Notes under the pieces: model-generated
Seen by the model: only the letters and a program-made list of their open reading frames with translations
Told to the model about the DNA's origin: nothing
Database searches by the model: none
Program-made: the position numbers and the translations under genes
In this document: piece by piece, positions 35,100-44,335 of the stretch
How the letters are laid out: the number at the start of each line of letters is the position of its first letter
Position numbering within the stretch: the stretch's first letter is position 1
Assembly: GCF_001428245.1 (NCBI RefSeq)
Contig: NZ_LMRV01000099.1
Span: forward strand, 864 to 64,863
Length of the DNA: 64,000 nt
Reading direction: 5' to 3'
Origin: Paenibacillus sp. Soil522
GTDB lineage: Bacteria > Bacillota > Bacilli > Paenibacillales > Paenibacillaceae

Positions 35100-35130
35100 T
35101 GCGATCACTCCATTAGTAGGTTTGTAAAAA

Positions 35131-35159
35131 ATTATAACATAGAACCGGAGTTCGTACAA
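35131..35159 (-). promoter_or_regulatory. lexA: lexA promoter with SOS box
   Basis: Minus-strand -10 TATAAT (35131-35136) and -35 TTGTAC (35154-35159), 17-bp spacer. Between them AGAAC-CGGA-GTTCG (35141-35154) matches CGAAC-N4-GTTCG at 9 of 10 positions. Confidence 0.8.
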
Positions 35160-35196
35160 ACATAAGTTCTTAAGTACAGAGGTTCGCATTTTTTCG

Positions 35197-35245
35197 TTGA
35201 CACCAAACGTTTGTTCGTGTAATCTAAAAACAGAACAAACGTTTG
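35197..35245 (+). promoter_or_regulatory. yneA: yneA promoter with two SOS boxes in inverted arrangement
   Basis: -35 TTGACA at 35197-35202; -10 around TGTAATCT (35218-35225). CAAAC-GTTT-GTTCG (35204-35217) matches the SOS box 9 of 10. A second, weaker site AGAAC-AAAC-GTTTG is at 35232-35245. The two form a perfect inverted repeat CCAAACGTTTGTTC / GAACAAACGTTTGG. Confidence 0.75.
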
Positions 35246-35257
35246 GGGTGTTGAAAA

Positions 35258-35632
35258 ATGATAACCAGTCCAAGTTTTTATAGAACGATTCATAAGCAAG
35301 AAGCAGGCAAAGCAACTATGCTCAGCCATCTGATAAAGAGATTGTTGAAGCGGCATGCAGCTAAGACCGTAGTTTGCACTGCAGTATTCGCCCTTTTATT
35401 TACTAGCTTTCTGCTTATGGGAACAGACGCTTCCGGTAATCACCCTGAAGAAGCGACAGGGGAAGAACAAATTATAATTGTGCATTCGGGAGATACGCTG
35501 TGGGAGATAGCAAAGCAATATACTGATGGCAGAAATGATATTCGATTCATCGTTTATTTGATTAAAGATCGTAATGACCTGCAATCTGCAGAGATTAAGC
35601 CGGGGCAGAGGCTTATTATTCCAAGTATGTAA
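35258..35632 (+). CDS. yneA: LysM-domain cell division suppressor YneA
   Basis: A 124-aa protein with a basic cytoplasmic head, a TM helix (VVCTAVFALLFTSFLLMG, ~38-57) and an extracellular LysM domain IIIVHSGDTLWEIAKQY ... IKPGQRLIIPSM. Known: YneA delays division during the SOS response. Divergent from lexA with SOS boxes overlapping its promoter. Longer than B. subtilis YneA by a ~20-residue head; the first ATG is used, with a weak GGGGTG upstream, so a start at 35318 remains possible. Confidence 0.88.
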   Translation: MITSPSFYRTIHKQEAGKATMLSHLIKRLLKRHAAKTVVCTAVFALLFTSFLLMGTDASGNHPEEATGEEQIIIVHSGDTLWEIAKQYTDGRNDIRFIVYLIKDRNDLQSAEIKPGQRLIIPSM

Positions 35633-35680
35633 TCAGGGCGTCAATTTTAATGTAACAGATATGATTTCCCCCAATCAAAG

Positions 35681-35731
35681 CTTTCTAAGCCAAGTAGATT
35701 AAGCGAATCTACCTGTTTAGAAAGTTTTTTT
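35681..35731 (+). terminator. Terminator of yneA
   Basis: CTTTCTAA...GTAGATT-aagcg-AATCTAC...TTAGAAAG two-tier stem followed by seven T. Confidence 0.88.
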
Positions 35732-35859
35732 GCAATTATGCATATGATTTAGGCTCGTTACTTTATCCGGTAAGGCGCTTCTGCTCCTTGACAATTGAAC
35801 GGCTGAAATGTCAAACTATAGAGTAGAGTTTTTTTCAACATGAGAGGAGTTTAGCAAGG

Positions 35860-36051
35860 ATGGAATTTTCAAAAATTATTGAGCGTATAAACGAGCTCGC
35901 TCGTAAAAATAAATCGGAAGGCCTGACAGGGCCGGAAATTGCCGAAAGAAATGAGCTGCGCCAGCTGTATTTAAAAAATTTCAAAAACAATTTCCGTCAG
36001 CAGCTGGAAAAGATTGAAATTGTTGAAGATAATGATAATATCAAGCATTAA
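35860..36051 (+). CDS. DUF896 protein (YnzC-like)
   Basis: A 63-aa helical protein: IIERINELARKNKSEGLTGPEIAERNELRQLYLKNF matches the DUF896/YnzC family, small two- to three-helix proteins of Bacillales. In B. subtilis ynzC also follows lexA-yneA. Function not established. AGAGGAG site before ATG. Confidence 0.93.
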   Translation: MEFSKIIERINELARKNKSEGLTGPEIAERNELRQLYLKNFKNNFRQQLEKIEIVEDNDNIKH

Positions 36052-36096
36052 CGAAAGTCAGCAGTACTCATTTAATATCCACGAAAGGGTGATTAG

Positions 36097-37086
36097 TTGA
36101 AATATAATCTGTTAGGGAAAAGTGGACTAGCCGTATCCGAGCTTTGTTTGGGAACGATGACATTCGGCAATACGACAAGTGAAGCGGACTCAATCGAAAT
36201 GATCGATCGTTTCGTTGACCGCGGCGGCAATTTTCTTGATACAGCCGACGTATATGTGAACGGCCGTTCTGAGGCGGTCGTTGGCAAAGCGATCAAAAAC
36301 AAACGTTCCGACATCGTCCTCGCCACAAAGGTGAGAATGAGCACATCCAGCAATATCAATGGAGTAGGCTTATCGCGCAAGCATATTTTGGACGGGGTTG
36401 ATGCTAGTCTAAAACGGCTTCAGACGGATTATATCGACTTGTATCAGGTACATGTATGGGATCATGCAACGCCGATTGAAGAGACGCTTCGCACACTCGA
36501 TGATCTCGTTACTTCCGGCAAGGTGCGTTACATAGGGTGTTCAAATTTTTTTGCATGGCAGCTTATGAAGTCTTTGGCTTATAGCGATGCTAACAGATAC
36601 GTACGTTTTGTATCGATTCAGCCACAATACAGCTTAGTGAGCAGACAAATGGATCGCGAGATGCTGTCGCTTTGCAAAGAGGAGAAGGTAAGCATTATTC
36701 CTTGGGCTCCTGTCGGCGGCGGTTTTCTGACCGGACGCTACAGCAGGGAAGTGCCTACAGAGGGTCGTTTAACCTCAAAGGTAGGGGAGAGCGCATGGAT
36801 TAACCGTGCTTCAGACAAAAACTTCGTAATCCTCGATGCTCTGCTTGAAGCAGCCAACGAACTTGGTAAAACACCTGCTCAGGTTGCGCTTAGATGGCTT
36901 ATTCAGCGGGAAGGCATTACATCACCCATATTTGGTGCCAGCAAATTAGAGCAATTCGAGGATAATATCGGAGCAATTGGTTGGGAAATGCCAAGCGAGG
37001 TATGGAACCGCTTGGAACAAATAAGCGCATTACCGGATGACTATCCGAATCGCTTCATCGATAAGTTCCGCAGACCGTTTGAATAG
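36097..37086 (+). CDS. Aldo/keto reductase
   Basis: A 329-aa TIM-barrel NADPH oxidoreductase. Catalytic residues are visible: Asp/Tyr in FLDTADVYVNG, Lys in LATKVR and His in QVHVWDH. Cofactor-binding features include GAS near the C-terminus (IFGASKLEQFEDNI). TTG start with AAAGGGTGA upstream. Close relatives include general stress AKRs; substrate not inferable. It lies 45 nt after the DUF896 gene and begins a run of same-strand genes ending at 38446. Confidence 0.92.
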   Translation: MKYNLLGKSGLAVSELCLGTMTFGNTTSEADSIEMIDRFVDRGGNFLDTADVYVNGRSEAVVGKAIKNKRSDIVLATKVRMSTSSNINGVGLSRKHILDGVDASLKRLQTDYIDLYQVHVWDHATPIEETLRTLDDLVTSGKVRYIGCSNFFAWQLMKSLAYSDANRYVRFVSIQPQYSLVSRQMDREMLSLCKEEKVSIIPWAPVGGGFLTGRYSREVPTEGRLTSKVGESAWINRASDKNFVILDALLEAANELGKTPAQVALRWLIQREGITSPIFGASKLEQFEDNIGAIGWEMPSEVWNRLEQISALPDDYPNRFIDKFRRPFE

Positions 37087-37111
37087 TGTTTCAATTAGGA
37101 GGAGAGTCAGC

Positions 37112-37618
37112 TTGTCACGTTCCTGGGAGCGCAAGGTGCGCAAAAACATGAGTGTAGTAAATAAGCAACGCAAAAAGCAAGGCAATGGTCAAATCGTATT
37201 CAATGCCGATAAATCGGAGAAGATCATTGGGCGTAATTTCATTGCTCCCATATTATTGATTTTATTTATTGGCATGTACGTCATTCTGATGCAAAGTTCT
37301 ACCGAGTTTAAAATGGACACGATGTTTTGGATCACGGTAGGATGCTATATTTTGCTGGCAATCCTATTCTTTTTCCGCAGACCGTACATTACGATAGGCA
37401 AAGATTTCGTACAGTCCCGCCGTATGACAGGAGATAAACGTATTCCTGCATCCGCGATCAAAGGCATATTCATTCAAAAGGGCTATGTAATCGTGGAGCA
37501 GCACAAAGGCGGAAACTGGGTATTCTCCAAATTGACTAACCGGTTTCCGACAGAAGAACTTGGCGAGAAGCTGAAGGTTTTCGCGCAAGCTAACAATATT
37601 GCTTTTCAGCAAAAATAA
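37112..37618 (+). CDS. Two-TM membrane protein, family not recognised
   Basis: A 168-aa protein. The TTG at 37112 (MSRSWERKVRKNM) is chosen because AGGAGGAGAG lies just upstream and outside the preceding gene. A very basic N-terminus (~1-45), two TM helices (FIAPILLILFIGMYVILM and MFWITVGCYILLAILFFF) and a C-terminal beta-rich part (YITIGKDFVQSRRM ... GYVIVEQHKGGNWVF) reminiscent of bacterial PH-like domains. Conserved hypothetical type in Paenibacillus-like genomes as far as I recognise. Lies between AKR and HAD genes in one transcription unit. Confidence 0.7.
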   Translation: MSRSWERKVRKNMSVVNKQRKKQGNGQIVFNADKSEKIIGRNFIAPILLILFIGMYVILMQSSTEFKMDTMFWITVGCYILLAILFFFRRPYITIGKDFVQSRRMTGDKRIPASAIKGIFIQKGYVIVEQHKGGNWVFSKLTNRFPTEELGEKLKVFAQANNIAFQQK

Positions 37619-37642
37619 ACAGGCAGGAGAGTTCGAACAACG

Positions 37643-38431
37643 ATGACGAAACAAGCAGTTTTATTTGATCTGGATGACACATTGTTGTGGGATGACCGCA
37701 GCGTAAAGGAAGCCTTTGAAGCTACGTGCCAAACGGCAGCGGCAGCGACTGGAGTTGATCCTGATGCACTAGAGGAATCGGTTCGCACCGCAGCGCGAGC
37801 GCTCTATGAATCGTATGAAACTTACGCGTTTACGAAGATGATCGGCATCAACCCGTTTGAAGGACTTTGGGCGCCATTCCGCGAAGGCGAGCAAGAGGAA
37901 TTCCGCAAGCTCGAGAGCCTTGCACCGGGTTACCGTAAAGCAGCGTGGACCCAAGGCTTAAGTGCACTTGGCATTGATAATGAGGAGCTTGGCGCCAAGC
38001 TAGCTGAGCAGTTCCCGGCTGAACGCCGTTCGCGTCCGATCGTATACGAAGAAACATTTCGCGTTCTAAGCGCGCTTAAGGGTAAATACAAGCTGCTTTT
38101 GCTGACGAACGGATCACCTGATTTGCAGCGGGAGAAGCTTGCTGGCGTACCGGAACTGATTCCTTATTTCGACCATATTATAATTTCGGGTGAGTTCGGG
38201 GAAGGGAAGCCGGCCGCATCGATTTTTAAGCATGCGCTTGATCGTCTTGGCATCGAAACCGATCATGGCATCATGGTTGGCGATAAGCTGACGACGGATA
38301 TTTTGGGCGCAAATACGATCGGAATGACCTCGGTTTGGATTAACCGACACGGTGCCGTCCGCAACGACGAGATCGTGCCAACCCATGAAATTAAACATTT
38401 AGAAGAGCTTCTGCAGCTGCTGGAGGCTTAA
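37643..38431 (+). CDS. HAD-superfamily hydrolase (subfamily IA)
   Basis: A 262-aa phosphatase-like protein: motif I FDLDDTLLWDD, motif II LLTNGSP, motif III Lys in EGKPAASIF and motif IV MVGDKLTTDILGA. A helical C1 cap lies between motifs I and II. The pattern resembles the YjjG/N-acylneuraminate-9-phosphatase branch. Substrate unknown. GGAGAG upstream. Last gene of its unit. Confidence 0.92.
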   Translation: MTKQAVLFDLDDTLLWDDRSVKEAFEATCQTAAAATGVDPDALEESVRTAARALYESYETYAFTKMIGINPFEGLWAPFREGEQEEFRKLESLAPGYRKAAWTQGLSALGIDNEELGAKLAEQFPAERRSRPIVYEETFRVLSALKGKYKLLLLTNGSPDLQREKLAGVPELIPYFDHIIISGEFGEGKPAASIFKHALDRLGIETDHGIMVGDKLTTDILGANTIGMTSVWINRHGAVRNDEIVPTHEIKHLEELLQLLEA

Positions 38432-38445
38432 ATAATAGCAATAAA

Positions 38446-38494
38446 AAGCCCCTTGCATCAGCTTTAACAGCTAACGAGGGGCTTGCATTTTTTT
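38446..38494 (+). terminator. Terminator after the HAD gene
   Basis: AAGCCCCT / AGGGGCTT stem with inner AGCT pairing, followed by GCATTTTTTT. Also positioned to stop mtnD transcription from the other side. Confidence 0.85.
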
Positions 38495-38504
38495 AAAATC
38501 CGTA

Positions 38505-39053
38505 TTATGCCTGTTTGGATGCGAATTTCTCGTCTGCATAAGGATGAGCGATCCAGCCTTCTGTTTCGATGAAGAGACGAACGGCTACGATTTGACGGTT
38601 TTCCATAAGCGTGAAGAAATGCGGTTTGTATTCCGGTACGGATATAACGTCACCAGCTTCCAGCTCAACATCGAAATAACCAACGTCGTCCGTTCCTTTA
38701 ATAATGAAGATACCGCGTCCGGCAGTAATGGCGCGTACTTCATCTTCGGTATGCGTGTGCACGTTTTCGAATTTTTTAAGCAGCTCATCCAGGTTAGGCG
38801 TAGCATCGGACAGTGCGATAATATCCCAAGTTTTATAACCGCGACGCTCAGCCAAGTCACGAATTTCATCATCATATGTGGCTAAAATTTGCTGCTTCTC
38901 TTCATCAGAGAGAACAAATTTTTGTTGTAATTCTTTTGTTAGCTTGCTTGGTTGCCAATGCTCGTAAAGCACCTCTTGTTGCTCTAGAAATGCACGGACA
39001 GCCTCTTCCCCTTGAATCCGTTCCTCTGTATTGCGAATTCTTATCTCAGCCAT
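38505..39053 (-). CDS. mtnD: Acireductone dioxygenase
   Basis: A 182-aa cupin of the methionine salvage pathway, converting acireductone to 2-keto-4-methylthiobutyrate. The second of two nearby ATGs (39053) is used because AGAGGGA lies 6 nt upstream. Metal ligands: His99, His101 and Glu105 in HTHTEDEVR, and His145 in KPHFF. No other mtn gene lies nearby, but it is divergent from metH, so both flanks of this intergenic region serve methionine metabolism. No S-box riboswitch is visible. Confidence 0.9.
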   Translation of the reverse strand: MAEIRIRNTEERIQGEEAVRAFLEQQEVLYEHWQPSKLTKELQQKFVLSDEEKQQILATYDDEIRDLAERRGYKTWDIIALSDATPNLDELLKKFENVHTHTEDEVRAITAGRGIFIIKGTDDVGYFDVELEAGDVISVPEYKPHFFTLMENRQIVAVRLFIETEGWIAHPYADEKFASKQA

Positions 39054-39195
39054 GAACATTCCCTCTTTTCCTATATAAATTAAATGATATAATAATTATA
39101 AAATAAATCAAATGGAATGTCGATGGATTTACCTTTTCACATAACGGGTATTCTGATAAACTATTTGTTAATGATTTTGGGAAGGGTGTAGTAAA

Positions 39196-42100
39196 TTGTC
39201 GAAACCGACCATTCAACAAATGCTTCAGAAACGCATACTCATTTTGGACGGCGCGATGGGTACGATGATTCAGCAGGCCGATTTGAAGGAAGCTGATTTT
39301 GGAGGAGCAGAGCTGGACGGCTGTAATGAAATGCTCGTTCTGACTCGTCCTGATGTCATACAATCGATTCACGAGCAATACCTCGAGGCTGGCGCGGACA
39401 TTTTGGAAACGAATACGTTCGGGGCTACAAGCGTCGTATTGGCCGATTATGATATTCCGGAAAAAGCAAGAGAGATTAATTTAGCCGCAGCCAAGCTGGC
39501 TCGTGATGCATGCGACAAATACAGCACGCCCGACAAGCCGCGTTACGTAGCCGGAGCGCTTGGTCCCACGACCAAAACCTTATCGGTAACGGGAGGCGTG
39601 ACCTTCGACGAGCTTGTAGAGAGCTATTACGAGCAAGCGCTAGCTTTGATCGAAGCAGACGTGGATGCATTATTGCTTGAAACTTCACAGGATACGCTCA
39701 ATGTAAAAGCAGGCAGTATCGGTATTCGCAATGCGTTTGACAAGCTTGGCAAGGAGCTTCCGATTATGATTTCCGGTACGATTGAACCGATGGGCACAAC
39801 GCTCGCCGGACAAACGATCGAATCGTTCTATATTTCGTTGGAGCATTTAAAGCCGATCTCGATCGGGCTGAACTGTGCAACCGGCCCGGAATTTATGCGG
39901 GATCACCTGCGGACGCTCAGCGAAATTGCGGACTCTGCAGTAAGCTGCTATCCGAATGCCGGCCTGCCGGATGAGAACGGTCATTATCATGAATCACCGG
40001 AATCGCTTGCCAAGAAAATGTCGGCATTCGCTGAGATGGGCTGGTTAAATATTGCCGGCGGCTGCTGCGGAACGACTCCTGAGCATATCCGGGTTATGGC
40101 TGAGACGATGGCTGCTTATGCTCCGCGTACGAAGATGGGGGAGCACCCGAATGCAGTATCAGGTATAGACACCGTATATATCGAGCCGGAAAATCGCCCG
40201 ATCATGATCGGGGAGCGTACGAATATTTCCGGATCCCGTAAATTCAAACGGCTGCTGAAGGAAGAGAAGTTCGATGAAGCCTCTGAAATCGCAAGAGCGC
40301 AGGTTAAGGGCGGCGCACATGTAATCGACATTAACTTGCAGGATACCGATATCGATGAGGCGTATGCCGTTCAGCAATTTTTGCCGCAGGTTGTGAAAAA
40401 AATCAAGGCGCCTTTGATGCTCGACTCCACCTATGATCATATTATTGAACTGGGGCTAAAATATTCGCAGGGCAAGGCAATCATTAACTCCATTAACTTG
40501 GAGGACGGCGAATCGAAGTTTGAGAAAATTTTACCGTTAATTCACCGCTATGGCGCTGCTGTCGTTATGATTCTCATCGATGAGCGCGGCCAAGCCGTAA
40601 ACCGCCAAGCGAAGCTGGAGGTTGCCGAGCGTTCTTATAACCTTCTGACACAGAAATATAAAATGAACCCTGAGGATATCATTTTTGATCCGAATATGTT
40701 CCCTGTCGGCTCAGGCGATCCGCAATACATCGGTTCGGCCGTAGAGACGCTTGAAGGCATTCGTATGATTAAAGAGAAGTTTCCGCTTGCGAAGACTATC
40801 CTCGGACTCAGCAACATTTCCTTCGGATTGCCGGATGCGGGACGTGAAGTGCTTAACTCCGTCTACTTATACCATGCAACAAAAGCGGGTCTGGATTACG
40901 CGATCGTGAACACGGAGAAACTGGAGCGTTATGCTTCGATTCCAGAAGAAGAGCGGCGCTTGGCTGAGGAACTGATCTACAACACGACTGATGAGACGCT
41001 GGCTGCTTTCGTTGCAGCTTTCCGCAACAAGAAGGTAGAGAAGAAAGAGAAAATTTCGAATCTATCCCTGGAGGAGCGTCTGGCTTCATATGTTGTTGAG
41101 GGAACGAAGGAAGGCCTCATCCCTGATTTGGACGAGGCTCTAAAAAAATACTCGGCCATGGATGTCATAAACGGACCGCTTATGCGAGGGATGGAGGAAG
41201 TCGGCCGTTTATTCAACGGCAACGAACTGATCGTAGCGGAGGTGCTGCAGAGCGCCGAGGTTATGAAAGCATCTGTAACCTACTTAGAGTCGTTTATGGA
41301 AAAGGATGAAACCTCTGTCAAAGGTAAAATTATTTTGGCAACGGTTAAGGGCGATGTGCATGACATCGGTAAAAACCTTGTTGAAATTATTTTGTCTAAC
41401 AATGGTTATAAAATAATAAATCTAGGCATTAAAGTACCGCCGGAGCAGTTAATTGAAGCTTACCGCAAAGAGAAGGTCGATGCGATCGGCTTGTCAGGCC
41501 TGCTTGTTAAATCAGCGCAGCAAATGGTTATTACCGCGCAGGATTTGCGTACGGCCGGCATTGATGCACCGATCCTTGTTGGCGGCGCGGCGCTTACGCG
41601 GAAATTTACAAAAACAAGAATCGGCCCGGAATATGATGGACTGGTTCTATACGCGAAGGATGCGATGGACGGTCTGGACATCGCGAACAAGCTGATGGAT
41701 CCCGGGCATCGATCACGGCTTGAAGACGAGATGGCCGCATTCAAAGCGTCTGGCGGATTGTATGAGGAAGAGAAGAAGCCTTTGCCTGAGTTGACACGCG
41801 CCGTACGTTCCAAAATTTCGCCGGATGCGCCTGTGTTCACACCGCCGGATTTAGATCGTCACATCCTGCGTGATGTACCGCTTCCTCATGTCATTCCTTA
41901 TGTGAATATGCAAATGCTGCTCGGTCATCACCTCGGACTGAAAGGCAATGTTGATAACTTGCTTAAGGAAGGCAATGAAAAAGCGCTTCATCTCAAAGCA
42001 ACCGTAGATGAAATTTTGAAACAGGGAACAACTGAGGGGATTTTGAAAACGCACGGTATGTATCGTTTCTTCCCGGCACAATCCTCGGGTAACGATATTA

Positions 42101-42636
42101 TTATCTATAATCCGGTAGATTCCAAGCAGGAGATCAAGCGGTTCACATTTCCTCGCCAGCAGGTTGAGCCTTACTTATGCTTAGCGGATTTCTTGAAATC
42201 TGTGGAAAGCGGCGTGATGGATTATGTAGGCTTCCTGGTCGTAACGGCCGGCCACGGCATTCGCGAGCTCGCGAATGAGTGGAAGGATAAGGGCGATTAT
42301 TTGCGGTCGCATGCGCTGCAGTCAGTGGCACTCGAAGTAGCGGAAGGGATGGCTGAGCGCGTACATCATATGATGCGCGATCTATGCGGCTACCCGGATC
42401 CGGCTGAAATGACGATGAAGCAGCGTCATGGCGCTCGTTATCAAGGCATTCGCGTATCATTCGGCTATCCGGCATGTCCTAACCTCGAAGATCAGGAGCC
42501 GTTGTTCGATTTAATGAGACCGCAGGATATTGGCGTCGAATTGACGGAGGGCTGCATGATGGAGCCGGAAGCATCCGTGTCTGCGATGGTATTCGCACAT
42601 CCGGAAGCGCAATATTTTAACGTGGAGAAACTATAG
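39196..42636 (+). CDS. metH: Cobalamin-dependent methionine synthase
   Basis: An 1146-aa modular enzyme that transfers methyl from methyl-THF to homocysteine. Domains in order: homocysteine-binding (LDGAMGTMIQQ; zinc site GLNCATGP and GGCCGTTPEHI), pterin-binding (IGERTNISGSRKFKRLL), B12 cap and B12 domain with DVHDIGKN (lower ligand His722), and the SAM-binding reactivation domain (HGARYQGIRVSFGYPACPNLEDQ). TTG start with GGAAGGGTG upstream. The upstream region (39054-39195) shows no riboswitch. Confidence 0.97.
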   Translation: MSKPTIQQMLQKRILILDGAMGTMIQQADLKEADFGGAELDGCNEMLVLTRPDVIQSIHEQYLEAGADILETNTFGATSVVLADYDIPEKAREINLAAAKLARDACDKYSTPDKPRYVAGALGPTTKTLSVTGGVTFDELVESYYEQALALIEADVDALLLETSQDTLNVKAGSIGIRNAFDKLGKELPIMISGTIEPMGTTLAGQTIESFYISLEHLKPISIGLNCATGPEFMRDHLRTLSEIADSAVSCYPNAGLPDENGHYHESPESLAKKMSAFAEMGWLNIAGGCCGTTPEHIRVMAETMAAYAPRTKMGEHPNAVSGIDTVYIEPENRPIMIGERTNISGSRKFKRLLKEEKFDEASEIARAQVKGGAHVIDINLQDTDIDEAYAVQQFLPQVVKKIKAPLMLDSTYDHIIELGLKYSQGKAIINSINLEDGESKFEKILPLIHRYGAAVVMILIDERGQAVNRQAKLEVAERSYNLLTQKYKMNPEDIIFDPNMFPVGSGDPQYIGSAVETLEGIRMIKEKFPLAKTILGLSNISFGLPDAGREVLNSVYLYHATKAGLDYAIVNTEKLERYASIPEEERRLAEELIYNTTDETLAAFVAAFRNKKVEKKEKISNLSLEERLASYVVEGTKEGLIPDLDEALKKYSAMDVINGPLMRGMEEVGRLFNGNELIVAEVLQSAEVMKASVTYLESFMEKDETSVKGKIILATVKGDVHDIGKNLVEIILSNNGYKIINLGIKVPPEQLIEAYRKEKVDAIGLSGLLVKSAQQMVITAQDLRTAGIDAPILVGGAALTRKFTKTRIGPEYDGLVLYAKDAMDGLDIANKLMDPGHRSRLEDEMAAFKASGGLYEEEKKPLPELTRAVRSKISPDAPVFTPPDLDRHILRDVPLPHVIPYVNMQMLLGHHLGLKGNVDNLLKEGNEKALHLKATVDEILKQGTTEGILKTHGMYRFFPAQSSGNDIIIYNPVDSKQEIKRFTFPRQQVEPYLCLADFLKSVESGVMDYVGFLVVTAGHGIRELANEWKDKGDYLRSHALQSVALEVAEGMAERVHHMMRDLCGYPDPAEMTMKQRHGARYQGIRVSFGYPACPNLEDQEPLFDLMRPQDIGVELTEGCMMEPEASVSAMVFAHPEAQYFNVEKL

Positions 42637-42649
42637 GTTATAATTTGAA

Positions 42650-42698
42650 AAGAGCCCTTGAGCGTTCGGTAATACGAGCTTAAGAGGGCTCTTCGTTT
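42650..42698 (+). terminator. Terminator of metH
   Basis: AAGAGCCC / GGGCTCTT stem with inner pairing GAGC..GCTT, followed by CGTTTC. Confidence 0.75.
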
Positions 42699-42747
42699 CA
42701 ATTCGGCAAGTGATGCAGCAGCCGCTATGAGTGAGGTGGACGAGATT

Positions 42748-43689
42748 ATGAACATGTGGTTTTTGGGGACGGGTGCAGGCAGGCCCTCCAAGCATCGGAA
42801 TGTGACTGCAATGGCGCTGCAGCTTCCTGAGCCTTGTAACAGCTGGTGGTTATTTGATGCAGGAGAAGCTGCGCAGCATCAGATTATGAGAACGCCGCTG
42901 AAGCTTAACAAGCTAGAGGCTGTGTTTATAACACATTTGCATGGTGATCATATTTACGGTCTGCCGGGCTTGTTAAGCAGCCGTTCATTCGATGGCGGGG
43001 TTACTCCCGTTCAGCTTTATGGTCCGACTGGCATAAAGCGCTTTATTGATACGATATTTGACATAAGCGCTACTGGGCTGGACTATGAGCTAAACATCCA
43101 TGAGATAACAGGCGATGAAGGGATTATTTATGAAGATGAGCGCTTTAAGGTGGAGGCCCTGCAGCTTGAGCATCGCGTAACCAGCTTCGGCTATCGTATT
43201 ACAGAGCATAATCAGCCTGGAAAGCTGCTTGTGAATAAGCTGAAAGAGCTTGGCATAGAGGAAGGGCCGCTGTACGGAAAAATCAAGCAGGGACATCCGG
43301 TTACGTCTCCGAACGGGTTGATCGTCCGGACGGAGGATGTTACCGGACCCGCACATATCGGCAGAATTATTACGGTGCTTGGGGACACTAAGCCATGCGA
43401 TAATGCGTTGAAGCTGGCAGCCGGCGCCGATTTGCTCGTTCATGAAGCGACCTTCGCCGCAGGCATGGAGGAGAAAGCGTATGAGTTCGGACACTCAACT
43501 TCGGCAGATGCGGCAGAAACGGCGGCAAAAGCTAAGGCGAAGCGCCTGGTCATGACACATTTTAGCGGAAGATACAGCAATGAGGATTTGAGTCAGTTGG
43601 AAGCGGAGGCTACCGTGCGTTTTCATGCAGTAACGGCGGCAAGGGATTTCATGCATATCGAAATTGAACGTGCTTCGCAAGAGGAATAA
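42748..43689 (+). CDS. rnz: Ribonuclease Z
   Basis: A 313-aa tRNA 3'-processing endonuclease. The ATG at 42748 (MNMWFLGTGAGRPSKHRNVT) matches the family start and has GAGGTGG upstream; the earlier ATG at 42727 has none. Metallo-beta-lactamase motif HLHGDH (His63, His65, Asp67, His68), GDTKPC, and the C-terminal HFSGRY with further ligands. Length is normal. Convergent with sdpI through a shared terminator. Confidence 0.96.
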   Translation: MNMWFLGTGAGRPSKHRNVTAMALQLPEPCNSWWLFDAGEAAQHQIMRTPLKLNKLEAVFITHLHGDHIYGLPGLLSSRSFDGGVTPVQLYGPTGIKRFIDTIFDISATGLDYELNIHEITGDEGIIYEDERFKVEALQLEHRVTSFGYRITEHNQPGKLLVNKLKELGIEEGPLYGKIKQGHPVTSPNGLIVRTEDVTGPAHIGRIITVLGDTKPCDNALKLAAGADLLVHEATFAAGMEEKAYEFGHSTSADAAETAAKAKAKRLVMTHFSGRYSNEDLSQLEAEATVRFHAVTAARDFMHIEIERASQEE

Positions 43690-43726
43690 AGCAAATACGC
43701 GAGGGCAACCTCGCGTATTTGCTTTA
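43687..43726. terminator. Bidirectional terminator that contains both stop codons
   Basis: Perfect 18-bp stem (43687-43704 with 43709-43726) around a GCAA loop. The TAA of rnz is at the left base and the TAA of the minus-strand sdpI-like gene is at the right base. Confidence 0.93.
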
Positions 43727-44335
43727 TTTGTTGTCTTTACTAAAGTGAAACGACAAATATACGGAAGCGAGGACGATCAGGACGATAATGCCAAAGAAGA
43801 TGATCATTTGATATGGTGCAGGGACAAATGCGGCTGCGATCAGAAGCAAGCCGCCATACACATAAAACTTGGCCGCTGCTTGATGCGTTTTTCTCCAAAC
43901 GGTCTCGTTTGCAAGCGTTTGACTTGTTTTTATGCCGAAATAGCTATTTGGCTGAAAGCGCGGCATATAATTACCTGTAACTGCAAATATAAGGCCGACC
44001 ATAGGCAGGATGACTTTTACGATATTGATTTCTAACCCATAGCCAAAGGCAATCGTGACACTGTGCAGAACAAGGAGGCTGAGCAGGACGATATTTTGAA
44101 CAATCAGCATACTGGGCTTGTGTTTGTTGTAGTTTTGCTTTCTGGGAAGTATGACGATCATGAGGACCATTAACGCCGGCAGAAGCAAAAGTGCAAATGC
44201 TTTATGCGCCAATCCATTGACTTCGTTGGTTACATTCCAGTGAATAGCCATTTGCTCTGGTAAATCGGGATAGGTTACGATGCTCGCGATGACGGCAATG
44301 GCAACAATGATCCAAGATAATACGCTCGATTTCAT
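43724..44335 (-). CDS. SdpI-family immunity-type membrane protein
   Basis: A 203-aa protein with about six TM helices. The N-terminal DUF1648 block PDLPEQMAIHWNVTNEVNGLAHK and the C-terminal SdpI block (PNSYFGIKTSQTLANETVWRKTHQ) define the SdpI family. In B. subtilis SdpI confers immunity to the SDP cannibalism toxin and sequesters the repressor SdpR. It overlaps the ArsR-type gene by 4 nt. No sdpABC toxin genes are in the window. Confidence 0.9.
   Translation of the reverse strand: MKSSVLSWIIVAIAVIASIVTYPDLPEQMAIHWNVTNEVNGLAHKAFALLLLPALMVLMIVILPRKQNYNKHKPSMLIVQNIVLLSLLVLHSVTIAFGYGLEINIVKVILPMVGLIFAVTGNYMPRFQPNSYFGIKTSQTLANETVWRKTHQAAAKFYVYGGLLLIAAAFVPAPYQMIIFFGIIVLIVLASVYLSFHFSKDNK

Noticed and set aside
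39054..39195. Possible S-box (SAM) riboswitch between mtnD and metH
   Set aside because: The interval is only ~140 bp, AT-rich, and shows none of the conserved S-box stems or a terminator hairpin before metH.
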